Shown piece after piece: positions 34,733 through 44,101 of a stretch of DNA of 64,000 nt. Source of the stretch: Gemmatimonadota bacterium (GTDB lineage Bacteria; Gemmatimonadota; Gemmatimonadetes; Gemmatimonadales; GWC2-71-9). Where the stretch lies: positions 62,001 through 126,000 of the forward strand of contig JAZKBR010000002.1 of NCBI GenBank assembly GCA_040388535.1. Direction: 5' to 3'. The notes beneath the pieces are model-generated. The model was not told where the DNA came from. It saw only the letters and a program-made list of their open reading frames with translations, and made no database searches. How positions within the stretch are numbered: the first letter of the stretch is position 1; every line of letters begins with the position of its first letter. The translations under genes and the position numbers were made by a program.

Positions 34733-36084
34733 GGAACTCCTGCACTGCTGGGGAATAGGTCTTGGCCGGTGGCCTCGGCGAGCGTGACACGCGCTTCGCG
34801 CTCGGCGAGCCACGCCGACCAGTAGTCGAGTTCAGCACTGATCGCCTGATTGCGAATGAGGAGGATTTCGGGGAGTCCGATTTTACCTTCGCGATAGGCG
34901 GTTTCCGACAACTCGCGATTCTGGCGGCCAGCGCGAAGCACCGTGCTGCGTAGTGTGGCCACCTCGGCGGCCGCCGCCACATAGTCAGCCACAGCTCCCT
35001 CGATTTCCACCGCCACCCGTGCTGCAATGGCCCTGCTGTCCTGTTCGGCCTGCGTCGCAGCAGCCGCAAAGGCGCTCGCATCGCCCTGGTTCCGATTGAA
35101 GAGCGGAACGGCTATTCCGACACCGGGCCGCAGGGTCCGTTCTCCAGGACCGATCTCTTCCGATGTTAGTCGAAGCAGGAGGTTCGGCAGCGCCGCACGC
35201 CGGCTGCCAGCGGCGTTGGCACTCGCCTGCCGAGCGGCGGCCGTGCGTTCAGTCAGGTCGGGGCGACGGCTGAGTGCAACGGCGATTAGCTGTACTACAT
35301 CGAAGGTGTCCGCAGGTGTGACGACCTGGGCCAAGGAGTCCGGTGGCAGCAGGTCGAGATTCAGGTCCGACTCGTTGTTCACGTCAGGCACTATCTCAAC
35401 GGTAGGAGAAATGCCGAGCAAGTGACCGAGAGCGAGTCGAGCGATCCGTTCCTCGCGCTGCGCGCTCAGCAGGTTGGAACGTGACCGACCGAGCTCGATG
35501 GCCGCGAGGTTGTAGGTGATTCGGTTGACTTCACCTTCGGCAAGCTGTCGCGTGACTGCGTCCGCGAGCCGCTGGTTCAGCTGGAGTACTTCGGCAGCGA
35601 CCTCGCGACGACGGCCGGCAGCGACCAGTCGATAGAACCCGCGCGCCGCATTTCCAAGGGTCAGTCGTTCCGCGTTGGCGCTGGCAGCACGAGCGCGCGC
35701 GACACCCTCACGGGCAGCCGTACGACGCGGGCCGGCCTTTCCCGGAAACTCAACCTCTTGACTCACTCCATAGTCCACTCCGCCCGCGGCACCTGCCGAG
35801 AGCGCGTCGACCACTGGATTGAAAGGCCAGAGGCGGGCTTGGCGTTCTACCCCGAGCGCGATCGCCGTGTCGAGCCGCGCGGAGCGCAGCTCGAGATTGT
35901 CGCGACGCGCTCGGGCGAGAGCGCCCTCGAGGGTCAGTCGAAGCGTGTCGGATACGTACGTTGGCCCACCCGGTACAGCGGGTGGGAGGGTGCGGCGGTA
36001 TGGCGCTGCGCGGGCTACCCCGATCCAGCAGAGCTGGAGCAGGACAACACGCAGCAGGCACCGATACCGGGTGCCGGTCTGCAT
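34729..36084 (-). CDS. RND outer-membrane factor (CzcC/TolC family)
   Basis: The 451-residue protein starts with an ATG preceded by AAGGAGA and a signal peptide ending near ARAAP (residue about 27). Two OEP repeats with long helices follow (LEGALARARRDNLELRSARLD; AAEVATLRSTVLRAGRQNRELSETAYREGKIGLPEIL). The order C-B-A with 1-4 base junctions is typical of czc/cus operons. It is the first of the five-gene PII-linked operon. Confidence 0.88.
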   Translation of the reverse strand: MQTGTRYRCLLRVVLLQLCWIGVARAAPYRRTLPPAVPGGPTYVSDTLRLTLEGALARARRDNLELRSARLDTAIALGVERQARLWPFNPVVDALSAGAAGGVDYGVSQEVEFPGKAGPRRTAAREGVARARAASANAERLTLGNAARGFYRLVAAGRRREVAAEVLQLNQRLADAVTRQLAEGEVNRITYNLAAIELGRSRSNLLSAQREERIARLALGHLLGISPTVEIVPDVNNESDLNLDLLPPDSLAQVVTPADTFDVVQLIAVALSRRPDLTERTAAARQASANAAGSRRAALPNLLLRLTSEEIGPGERTLRPGVGIAVPLFNRNQGDASAFAAAATQAEQDSRAIAARVAVEIEGAVADYVAAAAEVATLRSTVLRAGRQNRELSETAYREGKIGLPEILLIRNQAISAELDYWSAWLAEREARVTLAEATGQDLFPSSAGVP

Positions 36085-36140
36085 AGCATCTCCTTAATAC
36101 AACGCGTGGGTCTGAACGATTCGGCGCGAGGTACTGGAGA

Positions 36141-36470
36141 TCAGATGATGGGAGGCCGCAGTCCGGGCTCGGGATGAGCCTGTGGGGCGATGGAACAGGG
36201 GAGCGCTTCGGGAGGCGTTGCTGGTGGGGTCGTCGGCGAACTCACAATGAGGCGACGATCGGGCACGATCGACAGCCCGGAGTGGCAACCGCAGACGTGC
36301 TGCGTAGTGGAGCAGCCGTGCTCCGGTTCTGGCATCGAGCCAGGGTGGCTCGGGGCGCTGGCGTGAACGAAATCGCCTTCACCCGCGAAATGGAACGCCC
36401 ACTCCCCCAGCTCAGGCCCGATCGGCGTGAGGAGGCAGAGCATCAGGAAGAAGAGCAGGCGGTCACGCAT
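36141..36470 (-). CDS. Small secreted His/Cys protein, CzcI-like by position
   Basis: The 109-residue product has an N-terminal hydrophobic segment (RLLFFLMLCLLTPIG) and a possible metal-binding core with His and Cys: EWAFHFAGEGDFVHAS, EHGCSTTQHVCGCHSGL. The C-terminal part is Pro-rich. It lies 57 bases upstream of the outer-membrane factor gene, where czc operons often encode the small periplasmic protein CzcI. I see no sequence match to CzcI strong enough to name it. It may be a leader gene of the same operon. Confidence 0.6.
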   Translation of the reverse strand: MRDRLLFFLMLCLLTPIGPELGEWAFHFAGEGDFVHASAPSHPGSMPEPEHGCSTTQHVCGCHSGLSIVPDRRLIVSSPTTPPATPPEALPCSIAPQAHPEPGLRPPII

Positions 36471-36547
36471 CAGGGATACCTACCGGCCCTGCCGGGCGAA
36501 GTCAAGAAATGCTGCGTGTTTCAACCACCTGCGGCCCGGCCGGCTGC

Positions 36548-37129
36548 TCAGGAATCGGCCTCAGCAAGCCGAACCCGCTTCCGGATGCGGAGCGCCCCCC
36601 GGAAGACGAGCCAGCAGACAACCAGGCCGATGAGAAGGTCAGGAACCGCCGAGTCAAGAAGCGATACGAGGATTCCCGCGACCAGAACGCCAAGGTTTGC
36701 CTGAATATCAGTGGCCGAGAAGAGCCAGGCCGCTTGCAGATGGACTTCGCCCTCGCGGTGCTTGTGGAGAAGGACGAGACATACGGCATTAACCGCGAGC
36801 GCCAATAGGGAGACACCGATCATTACCCGAGGCTCGGGTGCACTACCAACGAGCCATCGTCGCCCCACTTCCAGTATCGCTATGCCGCCAAGCAGAAGTT
36901 GGACGCGCCCCGCGAATCGTGCAGCGCGTATTTTCTTCATTGGAGATGCACCGATCGCGAGGAGTGCAAGAAGATAGACCGCGGCATCTGCACCCATATC
37001 GAGCCCATCGGCAACAAGCCCCATCGACTCCGCGGCCCAGCCAACGAGGATCTCCAGCACGAACATTCCCCCATTCAGCGCCAGCAGAGTCAGGAGAATG
37101 CGCCGCTGGATCACTTCACTCCGAGTCAC
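36548..37129 (-). CDS. Short CDF-family cation transporter without C-terminal domain
   Basis: The 193-residue protein is a six-helix cation diffusion facilitator membrane domain. The TM2 site is ADGLDMGADA, i.e. DxxxD as in FieF instead of HxxxD; the TM5 site is SATDIQANLG, where the usual His four residues before Asp is Phe. The cytoplasmic dimerisation domain (about 90 residues in typical CDFs) is absent. The GTG start overlaps the end of the upstream RND gene by 14 bases, so it is the last gene of the czc-like operon. The likely ion is Zn, Co or Cd. Confidence 0.82.
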   Translation of the reverse strand: MTRSEVIQRRILLTLLALNGGMFVLEILVGWAAESMGLVADGLDMGADAAVYLLALLAIGASPMKKIRAARFAGRVQLLLGGIAILEVGRRWLVGSAPEPRVMIGVSLLALAVNAVCLVLLHKHREGEVHLQAAWLFSATDIQANLGVLVAGILVSLLDSAVPDLLIGLVVCWLVFRGALRIRKRVRLAEADS

Positions 37130-40100
37130 TCATTGCGCTCCTGCCAGCCGCGCCTTCAGCGCGGGCTAGCCAGCCGTACACGGTGGGTAGGACCAGCAAG
37201 GTCAACAGCGTTGATGACACCACGCCGCCGATGACCACCGTCGCCAACGGCCTCTGCACCTCCGCCCCCGACGCGTGAGAGAGCGCCATCGGCAAGAAGC
37301 CTACCGATGCCACCGTTGCCGTGGCCAGGACGGGTCGAAGCCGCACCGACGCAGCCTCCCGCATCGCGGTGAGCGCCGACGCGCCCGCTGACCGCAACTG
37401 GTTGGCATAGCTCACCAGAACCAGACCATTCAGAATTGCCACCCCGAACACCGCGATCATCCCCACGAGTGCGCTGAGATTCAGGTGCAAACCACGCAAC
37501 CAGAGCGCTGCGATCCCTCCCACGAGCGCGAAGGGCACGTTCAGCATCACGAGCAGCGCCGGCCTGAGCGAGCCGAACGAAGCGTAGAGAAGAGCAGCGA
37601 TCACAAGCAGCACGATCGGCACGATCAGGGCCAGCCGCTTGGTCGCGCGTGCCTGGTTCTCGAATTGCCCGCCGTATTCCGCGTAATAGCCGGCCGGCAG
37701 CTTCACTCTGTTGCCGATGACCTGCTGAACCTCCGTCACAAACGAGCCCAGGTCGCGACCGCGTACGTTCGCCTGAACCACGACAAAGCGCTGCCCACCT
37801 TCGTGGTTGATGGCTTCAGGGCCCTCGACCGTCCGCACCTTGGCGACCTGGGAAAGTGTGACCGTCCCGCCCGCTGGAGTCCGCACCAGCGTCTGCCCGA
37901 CCGCCTCCGGCGTTCCCCTGAAGGGGGCGTCCAGCCGCACGACTATTGGAAAGCGACGGCGGCCGTCGATCACCTCCGAAGCCTCGGCACCTCCGACACC
38001 AGTTTCCACTGCTTGCTGCACATCGGAGACATTGAGGCTGTACCGTGCGATGGCCGAACGATCGAGCTCCACCTCGAGTTGCATTGCCCCTGCCCCGACG
38101 CCCACCGAGACATCCTCCGCACCACGGATGCCTTCCACCACGGCACGAACCTCCTCGGCCTTGGCCTCCAGCAGTGGCAATGAATCGCCGAAAAGCTTGA
38201 CACCCAGGTCGGTCTTCACCCCGGAGACTACCTCGGCAAGCCGCATTCGCATCGGTGCGCTGAATTCGTACTCCAGCCCAGGCACATCGGCGAGCGCAGA
38301 ATCCATTGCGGCAATGAGATCGTCGAGCGATGCCACCTGCCAATCGCGCCGGGGCTTCAAGAGGAGATATACGTCGCCCTGGAAGAGCGCCATCGTTTCT
38401 GTGGCCTCGTGGGGACGCCCGAGGTTCGTGACCACGCTCGCGACTTCTGGAAACTTCCTGAGAACTCGCTCCACCTCACCCGAGATCGCTACTCCCTGTG
38501 GCAACGACGTACTCGGAATGCGCCGCGTTTCGATCAGGAGCGACCCTTCATCGAGCTTGGGCATGAACTCGGACCCGAGGAACGGAACCGAGGCGAGCGC
38601 TATCGCGAGGAGGCATACCGCACCGGCCACTACGCGCTTCGGACGGGCCAGCGCCTGGTCGAGCACGCGCTGATAGCGGCTTCGGAGTGTCAGGAACCAG
38701 CCGGTATCCTCAGCGTGCGAGGATGATGCGCCAAGGCCAAGGCGCTCCGGAGTCAGGATCGACGCGGCGATCGCCGGCACGTAGGTAAGTGCGAGAAACA
38801 GCGAACCTAGTACGGCGGCGCAGACGGTGAACGCCATCGGGATGAACATCTTGCGCTCGAGTCCCTCGAGCGCACCAACCGGGAGATACACCGCGAGGAT
38901 GATCATCACTCCGAACACCACCGGCCGACCCACCTCAGTCGTGGCTTCCGCGACCAGTTCGGCACGGCGAGCCTCCGAAGCTCCGGGTTCGCTCCGCAAC
39001 CGTCGGACGATATTCTCGATAACGACTACCGAGGCATCGACGAGGAGCCCGAAATCGAGCGCGCCGAGACTCATCAAATTGGCAGTCATCCCGCCGTAAC
39101 GCATCGCAAGGAAGGCGATCAGCAGCGACAACGGAATGACGGATGCCGTCAAGAGGGACGCGCGCAGGTTGCGAAGGAATAGCAACAACACCAGCACCAC
39201 CAGGAGTGCGCCTTCCAGCAGGTTCCGGAACACTGTCTGCGTCGTTCGATCGACGACATCGCCCTGGCTGTAGAACGGCCGAATCCGCGCTCCCTCGGGG
39301 AGGAGAGGCTTGATCTCCTCCAGACGAGCGCGCACTCGCTGAACGACCTCGCGTCCGTTCGATCCCTTGAGCATCAGGATCGCCGCCGAGAGGGCTTCGC
39401 CGTGGCCATCGCGAGTGACCGCACCGTATCGCCTGCCTGGCCCAACAACCACCCGCGCGACATCTCGCACATAAACTGGTGTCGCACTCACTCCTGTCCT
39501 CAACACCACGTTGCCAATGTCAGTCGTATCGGCAATGCGCCCGAGCCCCCGCAGTGTGAACCGCTCACCACGGTCCTCGACATAGCCGCCGCCGAAGTTG
39601 GCATTGTTGTCGGCAAGTGCCCGCTCGAGGTCGGCCAGCGTGACGTTGTATCCGGCAAGCCTGGTGGGGTCCGCAAGCACTTCGAACTGCTGGGTCATTC
39701 CGCCCCAGCTGTTGACGTCCGCCACCCCAGGGACTGTCCGGAGCAGCGGCCGGATGATGTACTCCTGCACATTCGTCAGTTGCAGCAGCCGAAGACTGTC
39801 GGCGGCTGGACTTCCGGTGGAATCGGCCTCAACCAGGTACTGGAACACTTCGCCCATCGCGGTGGCTGGGGGCCCCAGCATCGGCTCGGCGGCTTCAGGC
39901 AACGACATTCGCGCATCCTGCATCCGCTGTTGGACCTGCGCGCGCGCGAAGTAGAAATCGACCTTGTCCTCGAAGGTCACCGTGACCACCGAGAGCCCCA
40001 CCTTTGACTCGGATCGCACCCCTAGGGTACGCGGGAGGCCGAGCATCGCGATTTCCATCGGGTAGGTGACCTGCTGCTCCACCTCGACCGGCGAGAGTCC

Positions 40101-40277
40101 CGGCACCGTCGTCATGACCAGAACCTGATTCGGAGTCAGATCAGGGAAGGCGTCGGTATTCAGCGTGGCGAAGGCCCAGCCACCTGCGACGACCACGACG
40201 GCAGCAGCTATCGCCACGCCGACCCGATGTCGCAGCGAGAGGTGGATGAGCCGATCGATCAGTGATCCCATGATCAC
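37116..40277 (-). CDS. czcA: CzcA-like RND efflux pump (divalent cations)
   Basis: The 1053-residue pump has the full RND repeat. TM4 carries LDFGLLVDASVVVIEN (about 406-421), the DFGxxVD...EN proton-relay motif of CzcA/CnrA-type pumps for Zn, Co, Cd or Ni. The gene starts with GTG overlapping the adaptor stop (GTGA) and ends overlapping the short CDF gene. Operon order is outer-membrane factor, adaptor, pump, CDF. It exports periplasmic divalent cations through the tripartite complex. Confidence 0.9.
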   Translation of the reverse strand: MIMGSLIDRLIHLSLRHRVGVAIAAAVVVVAGGWAFATLNTDAFPDLTPNQVLVMTTVPGLSPVEVEQQVTYPMEIAMLGLPRTLGVRSESKVGLSVVTVTFEDKVDFYFARAQVQQRMQDARMSLPEAAEPMLGPPATAMGEVFQYLVEADSTGSPAADSLRLLQLTNVQEYIIRPLLRTVPGVADVNSWGGMTQQFEVLADPTRLAGYNVTLADLERALADNNANFGGGYVEDRGERFTLRGLGRIADTTDIGNVVLRTGVSATPVYVRDVARVVVGPGRRYGAVTRDGHGEALSAAILMLKGSNGREVVQRVRARLEEIKPLLPEGARIRPFYSQGDVVDRTTQTVFRNLLEGALLVVLVLLLFLRNLRASLLTASVIPLSLLIAFLAMRYGGMTANLMSLGALDFGLLVDASVVVIENIVRRLRSEPGASEARRAELVAEATTEVGRPVVFGVMIILAVYLPVGALEGLERKMFIPMAFTVCAAVLGSLFLALTYVPAIAASILTPERLGLGASSSHAEDTGWFLTLRSRYQRVLDQALARPKRVVAGAVCLLAIALASVPFLGSEFMPKLDEGSLLIETRRIPSTSLPQGVAISGEVERVLRKFPEVASVVTNLGRPHEATETMALFQGDVYLLLKPRRDWQVASLDDLIAAMDSALADVPGLEYEFSAPMRMRLAEVVSGVKTDLGVKLFGDSLPLLEAKAEEVRAVVEGIRGAEDVSVGVGAGAMQLEVELDRSAIARYSLNVSDVQQAVETGVGGAEASEVIDGRRRFPIVVRLDAPFRGTPEAVGQTLVRTPAGGTVTLSQVAKVRTVEGPEAINHEGGQRFVVVQANVRGRDLGSFVTEVQQVIGNRVKLPAGYYAEYGGQFENQARATKRLALIVPIVLLVIAALLYASFGSLRPALLVMLNVPFALVGGIAALWLRGLHLNLSALVGMIAVFGVAILNGLVLVSYANQLRSAGASALTAMREAASVRLRPVLATATVASVGFLPMALSHASGAEVQRPLATVVIGGVVSSTLLTLLVLPTVYGWLARAEGAAGRSAMSDSE

Positions 40278-41533
40278 ATCTCCATGTCGGGCATGCTGCC
40301 CTTCTGGAGCTGCGCCTTCACGGCAAACGCGCCGTGCAGCACCACGATGTCACTCGCCGCGAGCCCAGTCGCAACCACCGCCTTGCCGCCGCTTCGTGAT
40401 GCCACCACCACCGTTCGGGCAGCGAACTGCGCGCCTCCCTTACCGTCGGGCGTCACGACGAAGACAGCCGTCCGCCCGGCAAGGAGTTGAACAGCATCAT
40501 CCGGGAGCGAGACTCCTTCGCCGTGGCTGGTACCGTCGACTGTGATGGTGGCGAGCATCTCGGGTCGCAAGCGACCATCCCGATTGTTGACGGAGGCGCG
40601 CAAGGGAAGCGTTCGCGTCGCAGCATCAAGCCCGGGGCCGACTGCTTCTATCTTCCCGTTGAAGCTCTCGCCTGGAATCGCCGGGACAGAAAAGCGAATC
40701 GCAGCACCCCGACGGATGTCGCTCAGCCCCTCAGGAGCTGAAGCCGTCACCCAAAGGGTCGTCAGGTCGGAGACCGCTGCAAGCGGAGCTCCCGCCTCAA
40801 CAACGGAGCCCGGCACCGCCGTCCGCAGCAGCACCACGCCATCGACTGGCGATCGGAGCACCATCCTGCCCGGGGACGCTTCATCTGCCCCGATGGCTCG
40901 GGCGGCCGATTGCGCGCGGAGCAGTTCGGACTCTGCCTGGTGCAACATTGCCTGGGCCAACGAATCGTCGGCCACCGCACGCTCCAGCTCCTGTCGAGGG
41001 ATGGCAGTTAGCGAAAGCAGTCGCTCTGCTCGCGCGCGAGCGCTGGCAGCATACGAGGCCTGCGCCTGTGCAGAACTCAGCTGTGCCTTGGCCTTCGCGA
41101 GGTCGGATTGTGCTGCACCGGCCTCTGCGCTCTCAAGGGTGACGAGAGGCGACCCACGCCGCACCCGATCCCCTTGGGTAACGTGGACGGTGACCACTCG
41201 GCCACGCGCCGGCGCGCCGAGTCGCGCCGTGCGATCCTCATTGGGGACCACCTCACCCGGAATTGTGACGCTCCCCACAATGGTTGCAGGGGTGGCCTGC
41301 CCCCAACGCACATTGCCGTGGGCAACCTGCGCAGCTGTGAGGCTCACGGTGTCCGATGTCGCAGCGCCACTGTCCTGTGCGCCCATCCCGGGCATCGCCG
41401 CCATTTCAGCGGCGGCCTTCGCAGCCGCCGAGTCCGAAACAGCCGGATCGGGTTTGCGCTCAGCTGAGCCGCAGGAGAGCGAGAGCGTCGCGAGGATCGC
41501 GGGGAATGCACGGCAGGCAATCGAAGATCGCAT
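40274..41533 (-). CDS. RND periplasmic adaptor lipoprotein (CzcB-like)
   Basis: The ATG at 41533 opens a lipoprotein signal with lipobox LSLSC (Cys21); a longer frame from 41572 would overlap the preceding gene's end. The 419-residue product carries a Met motif (AAMPGMG) shortly after the lipid anchor and a short Met tail (GSMPDMEM). Between these are the hairpin and lipoyl segments of HlyD adaptors. It couples the DFG-motif pump to the outer-membrane factor. The Met motifs are more usual in Cu(I) adaptors, so a broader metal range is possible. Confidence 0.86.
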   Translation of the reverse strand: MRSSIACRAFPAILATLSLSCGSAERKPDPAVSDSAAAKAAAEMAAMPGMGAQDSGAATSDTVSLTAAQVAHGNVRWGQATPATIVGSVTIPGEVVPNEDRTARLGAPARGRVVTVHVTQGDRVRRGSPLVTLESAEAGAAQSDLAKAKAQLSSAQAQASYAASARARAERLLSLTAIPRQELERAVADDSLAQAMLHQAESELLRAQSAARAIGADEASPGRMVLRSPVDGVVLLRTAVPGSVVEAGAPLAAVSDLTTLWVTASAPEGLSDIRRGAAIRFSVPAIPGESFNGKIEAVGPGLDAATRTLPLRASVNNRDGRLRPEMLATITVDGTSHGEGVSLPDDAVQLLAGRTAVFVVTPDGKGGAQFAARTVVVASRSGGKAVVATGLAASDIVVLHGAFAVKAQLQKGSMPDMEM

Positions 41534-41546
41534 GAGGGGTTCTCGC

Positions 41547-42881
41547 CTATCGCTGAGCGCCAGCAGGCGCAATCAGACCGGGAATCGTGAGAGAGAGGTC
41601 GCCGCCCTGAGCCACAACCAGTGCGATGACGCTCAGGTGTTGAGCGTAGAGCGTGCGGTAGAAGGCCATCCGGGCATCGGTCCAGGCGTGAGCGGCGTCC
41701 AGAAGCTGCACGAGGGACGTCCCACCCTCCCGATAGGCCGCCATTGCAATCCGACGCGCCTGTTCGGCTCGCCCGAGATAGCCGAGCGAGTCGATCGATG
41801 GCCGTGGCAGGAACGCCTCGACCTGCTCGGAGAGAATGCGGGCTGATGCCGCTGCACTAGCGGCCTCCACTTCAGCGCCCCGAGCCGCCAACGCAAGTTC
41901 GGCGGCCATCTCATCACGATCGGCTCGTGCCCGGGCGATCTCGCCACCGTTGCGATTGAGGAGTGGCAGCGGCAACGAGAAGCCGGAGACAAGGGAATTC
42001 ACTCCAACAATCCGCTTGAGCCCCACGGTTGCATCGACTTGCGGAATCACCTGCCGCCGCTGAATCGAGACTCCGGCTTCAGCAGCAGCGAGTCTTTCAC
42101 GCGCCGCCGTGATTTCCGGTCGTGCCTGCCAAGTCGGGGGGCCAAGGAGGCCACTGTCAAAGGGATGCTCAGGTGGGTTGGCGACCCGGGCTACCTGTGC
42201 AGCTGCCCCATCCCGGAGGTAATTGCCCAGCTCGATACGCGCGCGAGCTGCGTCTGCGCTGAGCATCGCGATATCGACACGCACGCGATCGCGCTCGAGT
42301 TCGGACCGAAGCAGGTCGACGCCTGCTGCTGCCCCCTCCGCGACGCGCGACCGCTGATAGCCCACCAAGGAGTCCAGCCACGATCCGAGGGCCTGTGTGG
42401 CTGTGAGATCGACCTCGGCAAGCGCCGATCGGTAATAGGCCCCAGCGGCGCTGAGCAGTAGTGTGTTTCGGGTTGTCGCGACCCCGGCCTCGCGCGATCG
42501 AGTCTCCGCGTTCGCCTGCGCCACGCGTGAAGAGCGCTGATAGAGGAAATCCAGCGGCAGCGTGGCCGTGGCCATCGTCTCTCCATCTCGCCCACCGCTC
42601 AGGGCTGATGACGGCTGAAGGCCGCTTTCGCGCTGAACCATCAGCATAGGATTGCCGAGGGCCCCAGCTGTTGACCGAGCTCCCACCGCCGCGCGCAGTC
42701 GAGCCTGCGAGGCGGCGAGCGTCGGGTGGTCCGAGAGCGCCGCGTTCACCACATCGAGCAGGGTGACGGATGGCGCGCTCGACGACTGCGCCAGCAGGGC
42801 GTCGCAAGGGAGCGAGGCGAGAGTTACGATCAGCGAACCATGGAGCAGGCGTTGCGATCGGAATCGCGGGATCTTGGGCAC
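41547..42881 (-). CDS. RND outer-membrane factor (CzcC/TolC family)
   Basis: The GTG at 42881 has GAGG five bases upstream and starts a signal peptide (QRLLHGSLIVTLASLPCDALLA); the frame extends to 42956 without a better start. The 444-residue product has two OEP helical repeats (LLDVVNAALSDHPTLAASQARL; AEQARRIAMAAYREGGTSLVQLLDA). It is the first gene of the czc-like operon and lies 13 bases before the adaptor ATG. Confidence 0.86.
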   Translation of the reverse strand: MPKIPRFRSQRLLHGSLIVTLASLPCDALLAQSSSAPSVTLLDVVNAALSDHPTLAASQARLRAAVGARSTAGALGNPMLMVQRESGLQPSSALSGGRDGETMATATLPLDFLYQRSSRVAQANAETRSREAGVATTRNTLLLSAAGAYYRSALAEVDLTATQALGSWLDSLVGYQRSRVAEGAAAGVDLLRSELERDRVRVDIAMLSADAARARIELGNYLRDGAAAQVARVANPPEHPFDSGLLGPPTWQARPEITAARERLAAAEAGVSIQRRQVIPQVDATVGLKRIVGVNSLVSGFSLPLPLLNRNGGEIARARADRDEMAAELALAARGAEVEAASAAASARILSEQVEAFLPRPSIDSLGYLGRAEQARRIAMAAYREGGTSLVQLLDAAHAWTDARMAFYRTLYAQHLSVIALVVAQGGDLSLTIPGLIAPAGAQR

Positions 42882-43005
42882 AATGACCTCATCACAACGG
42901 CGTCGTGCGTCGGCGAAGCAAACGCTCCGCGACGGCAGGGAGCCCTCGGTGAGCAAACTCAGTGAATTGAGCGGCTACCGCAGGGTCAGGACTGTTGGGA
43001 GAGGG

Positions 43006-43377
43006 TCAGGCGTTGGGAGGTGGGAGGGGTGGCGCGGAGCGTTCGATGCTGACCGGGAGGATGAGGGTCCATCGAGCCAGGCCTTGGGATGGGCTGACGT
43101 TGAACTCGAGTGCCGAGATCGCTGTGGCATTCACCACGAGGCTGGAGCAACCGGCACCAAGGGCACAATCGGTTACCCCGGTGACTTTCGCCTCCGCCAT
43201 CACGACCGTGCTACCTGCACCAACCGCGCTTGTCGCCGGCGAATGCATGGTGGCCGCATCGGGACAGTCCGGGTCTCCACCAGACGTCGCAGACACGCAG
43301 CCGGCCGAGCAGAGCGCAGTCCCGGCGAGGGACCAGAGCTGCAGGGTCAAAAGGGCGAGGGCGGCGAGGCGGCGCAT
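43006..43377 (-). CDS. Small secreted Cys-containing protein
   Basis: The ATG at 43377 starts a signal peptide (MRRLAALALLTLQLWSLAGT) and was preferred over the open frame further upstream, which would overlap the divergent cation transporter. The 123-residue product has paired cysteines (CSAGC, DCP, DCALGAGC) and no known domain. It is divergent from the CDF gene at 43472, with 94 bases between, and ends 125 bases upstream of the previous operon start. It might be a periplasmic metal-binding or accessory protein; this is inference from context. Confidence 0.55.
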   Translation of the reverse strand: MRRLAALALLTLQLWSLAGTALCSAGCVSATSGGDPDCPDAATMHSPATSAVGAGSTVVMAEAKVTGVTDCALGAGCSSLVVNATAISALEFNVSPSQGLARWTLILPVSIERSAPPLPPPNA

Positions 43378-43471
43378 CCTGAACTCTAACACCAACCGCA
43401 CTATTGGGGTTGGGCCGATCGCGCCGGGCTCGACTGCCATAGTCGGGCATCGGTTCCGGCTAGCTTCCGGT

Positions 43472-44101
43472 ATGTCCGACCTCGCCCCGGATCGCCCTGC
43501 GCTCGTGCGCCGTGGTCTAGCGCTCAACTACCTGACCCTTGGCTACAACGCTGTCGAGGCGGTTGTGGCTATCGCAGCCGGAGTGATCGCCGGGAGCGTT
43601 GCGCTCGTCGGGTTCGGAATCGATAGTGTCATAGAGGTGACCGCCAGCGGCGCGGCGCAGTGGCGGCTCCGGATTGATCACGACGAGTCTCGCCGTGCGC
43701 ACGTCGAGCTTCGTACCCGAAAGATTATCGGGAGCAGTTTCCTCGCCCTGGCCCTCTACGTGGGATACGAGGCTGTCGCGGCCTTGCTCACACGCGAGGA
43801 ACCGGACCGGAGCACAGTAGGGCTCCTGCTCTTGACTGTTTCTGTGATCGTGATGCCTTGGCTCACCGGGCAGAAGCGCGCCGTAGCGAGCGCCTTGTCC
43901 AGCAAAGCCTTGCAGGCCGACGCAACTCAGACCGCGCTTTGCGCCTACCTGTCAGCAATCGCCCTGGTCGGCGTCGGGCTGAACGCACTCCTGGGGTGGT
44001 GGTGGGCCGATCCAGTATCTGCGCTTGCAATGACACCGATCATGTTCAAGGAAGGTTTCGAGGGCTTGCGTGGCAAGGACGGGTGCCAAGACTGCGCCTG
44101 A
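43472..44101 (+). CDS. Short CDF-like cation transporter
   Basis: The ATG at 43472 gives a 209-residue protein beginning MSDLAPDRPALVRRGLALNY; a longer frame exists but is antisense to the secreted protein. It has the CDF membrane-domain pattern: NYLTLGYNAVEAVVA, then SVALVGFGIDSVIEV in TM2 (DxxxE in place of HxxxD) and ADATQTALC in TM5. The C-terminal cytoplasmic domain is missing and is replaced by a Cys-containing tail (KDGCQDCA). This matches a common group annotated only as cation transporter. The substrate is unknown; context favours Zn, Co or Cd. Confidence 0.82.
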   Translation: MSDLAPDRPALVRRGLALNYLTLGYNAVEAVVAIAAGVIAGSVALVGFGIDSVIEVTASGAAQWRLRIDHDESRRAHVELRTRKIIGSSFLALALYVGYEAVAALLTREEPDRSTVGLLLLTVSVIVMPWLTGQKRAVASALSSKALQADATQTALCAYLSAIALVGVGLNALLGWWWADPVSALAMTPIMFKEGFEGLRGKDGCQDCA

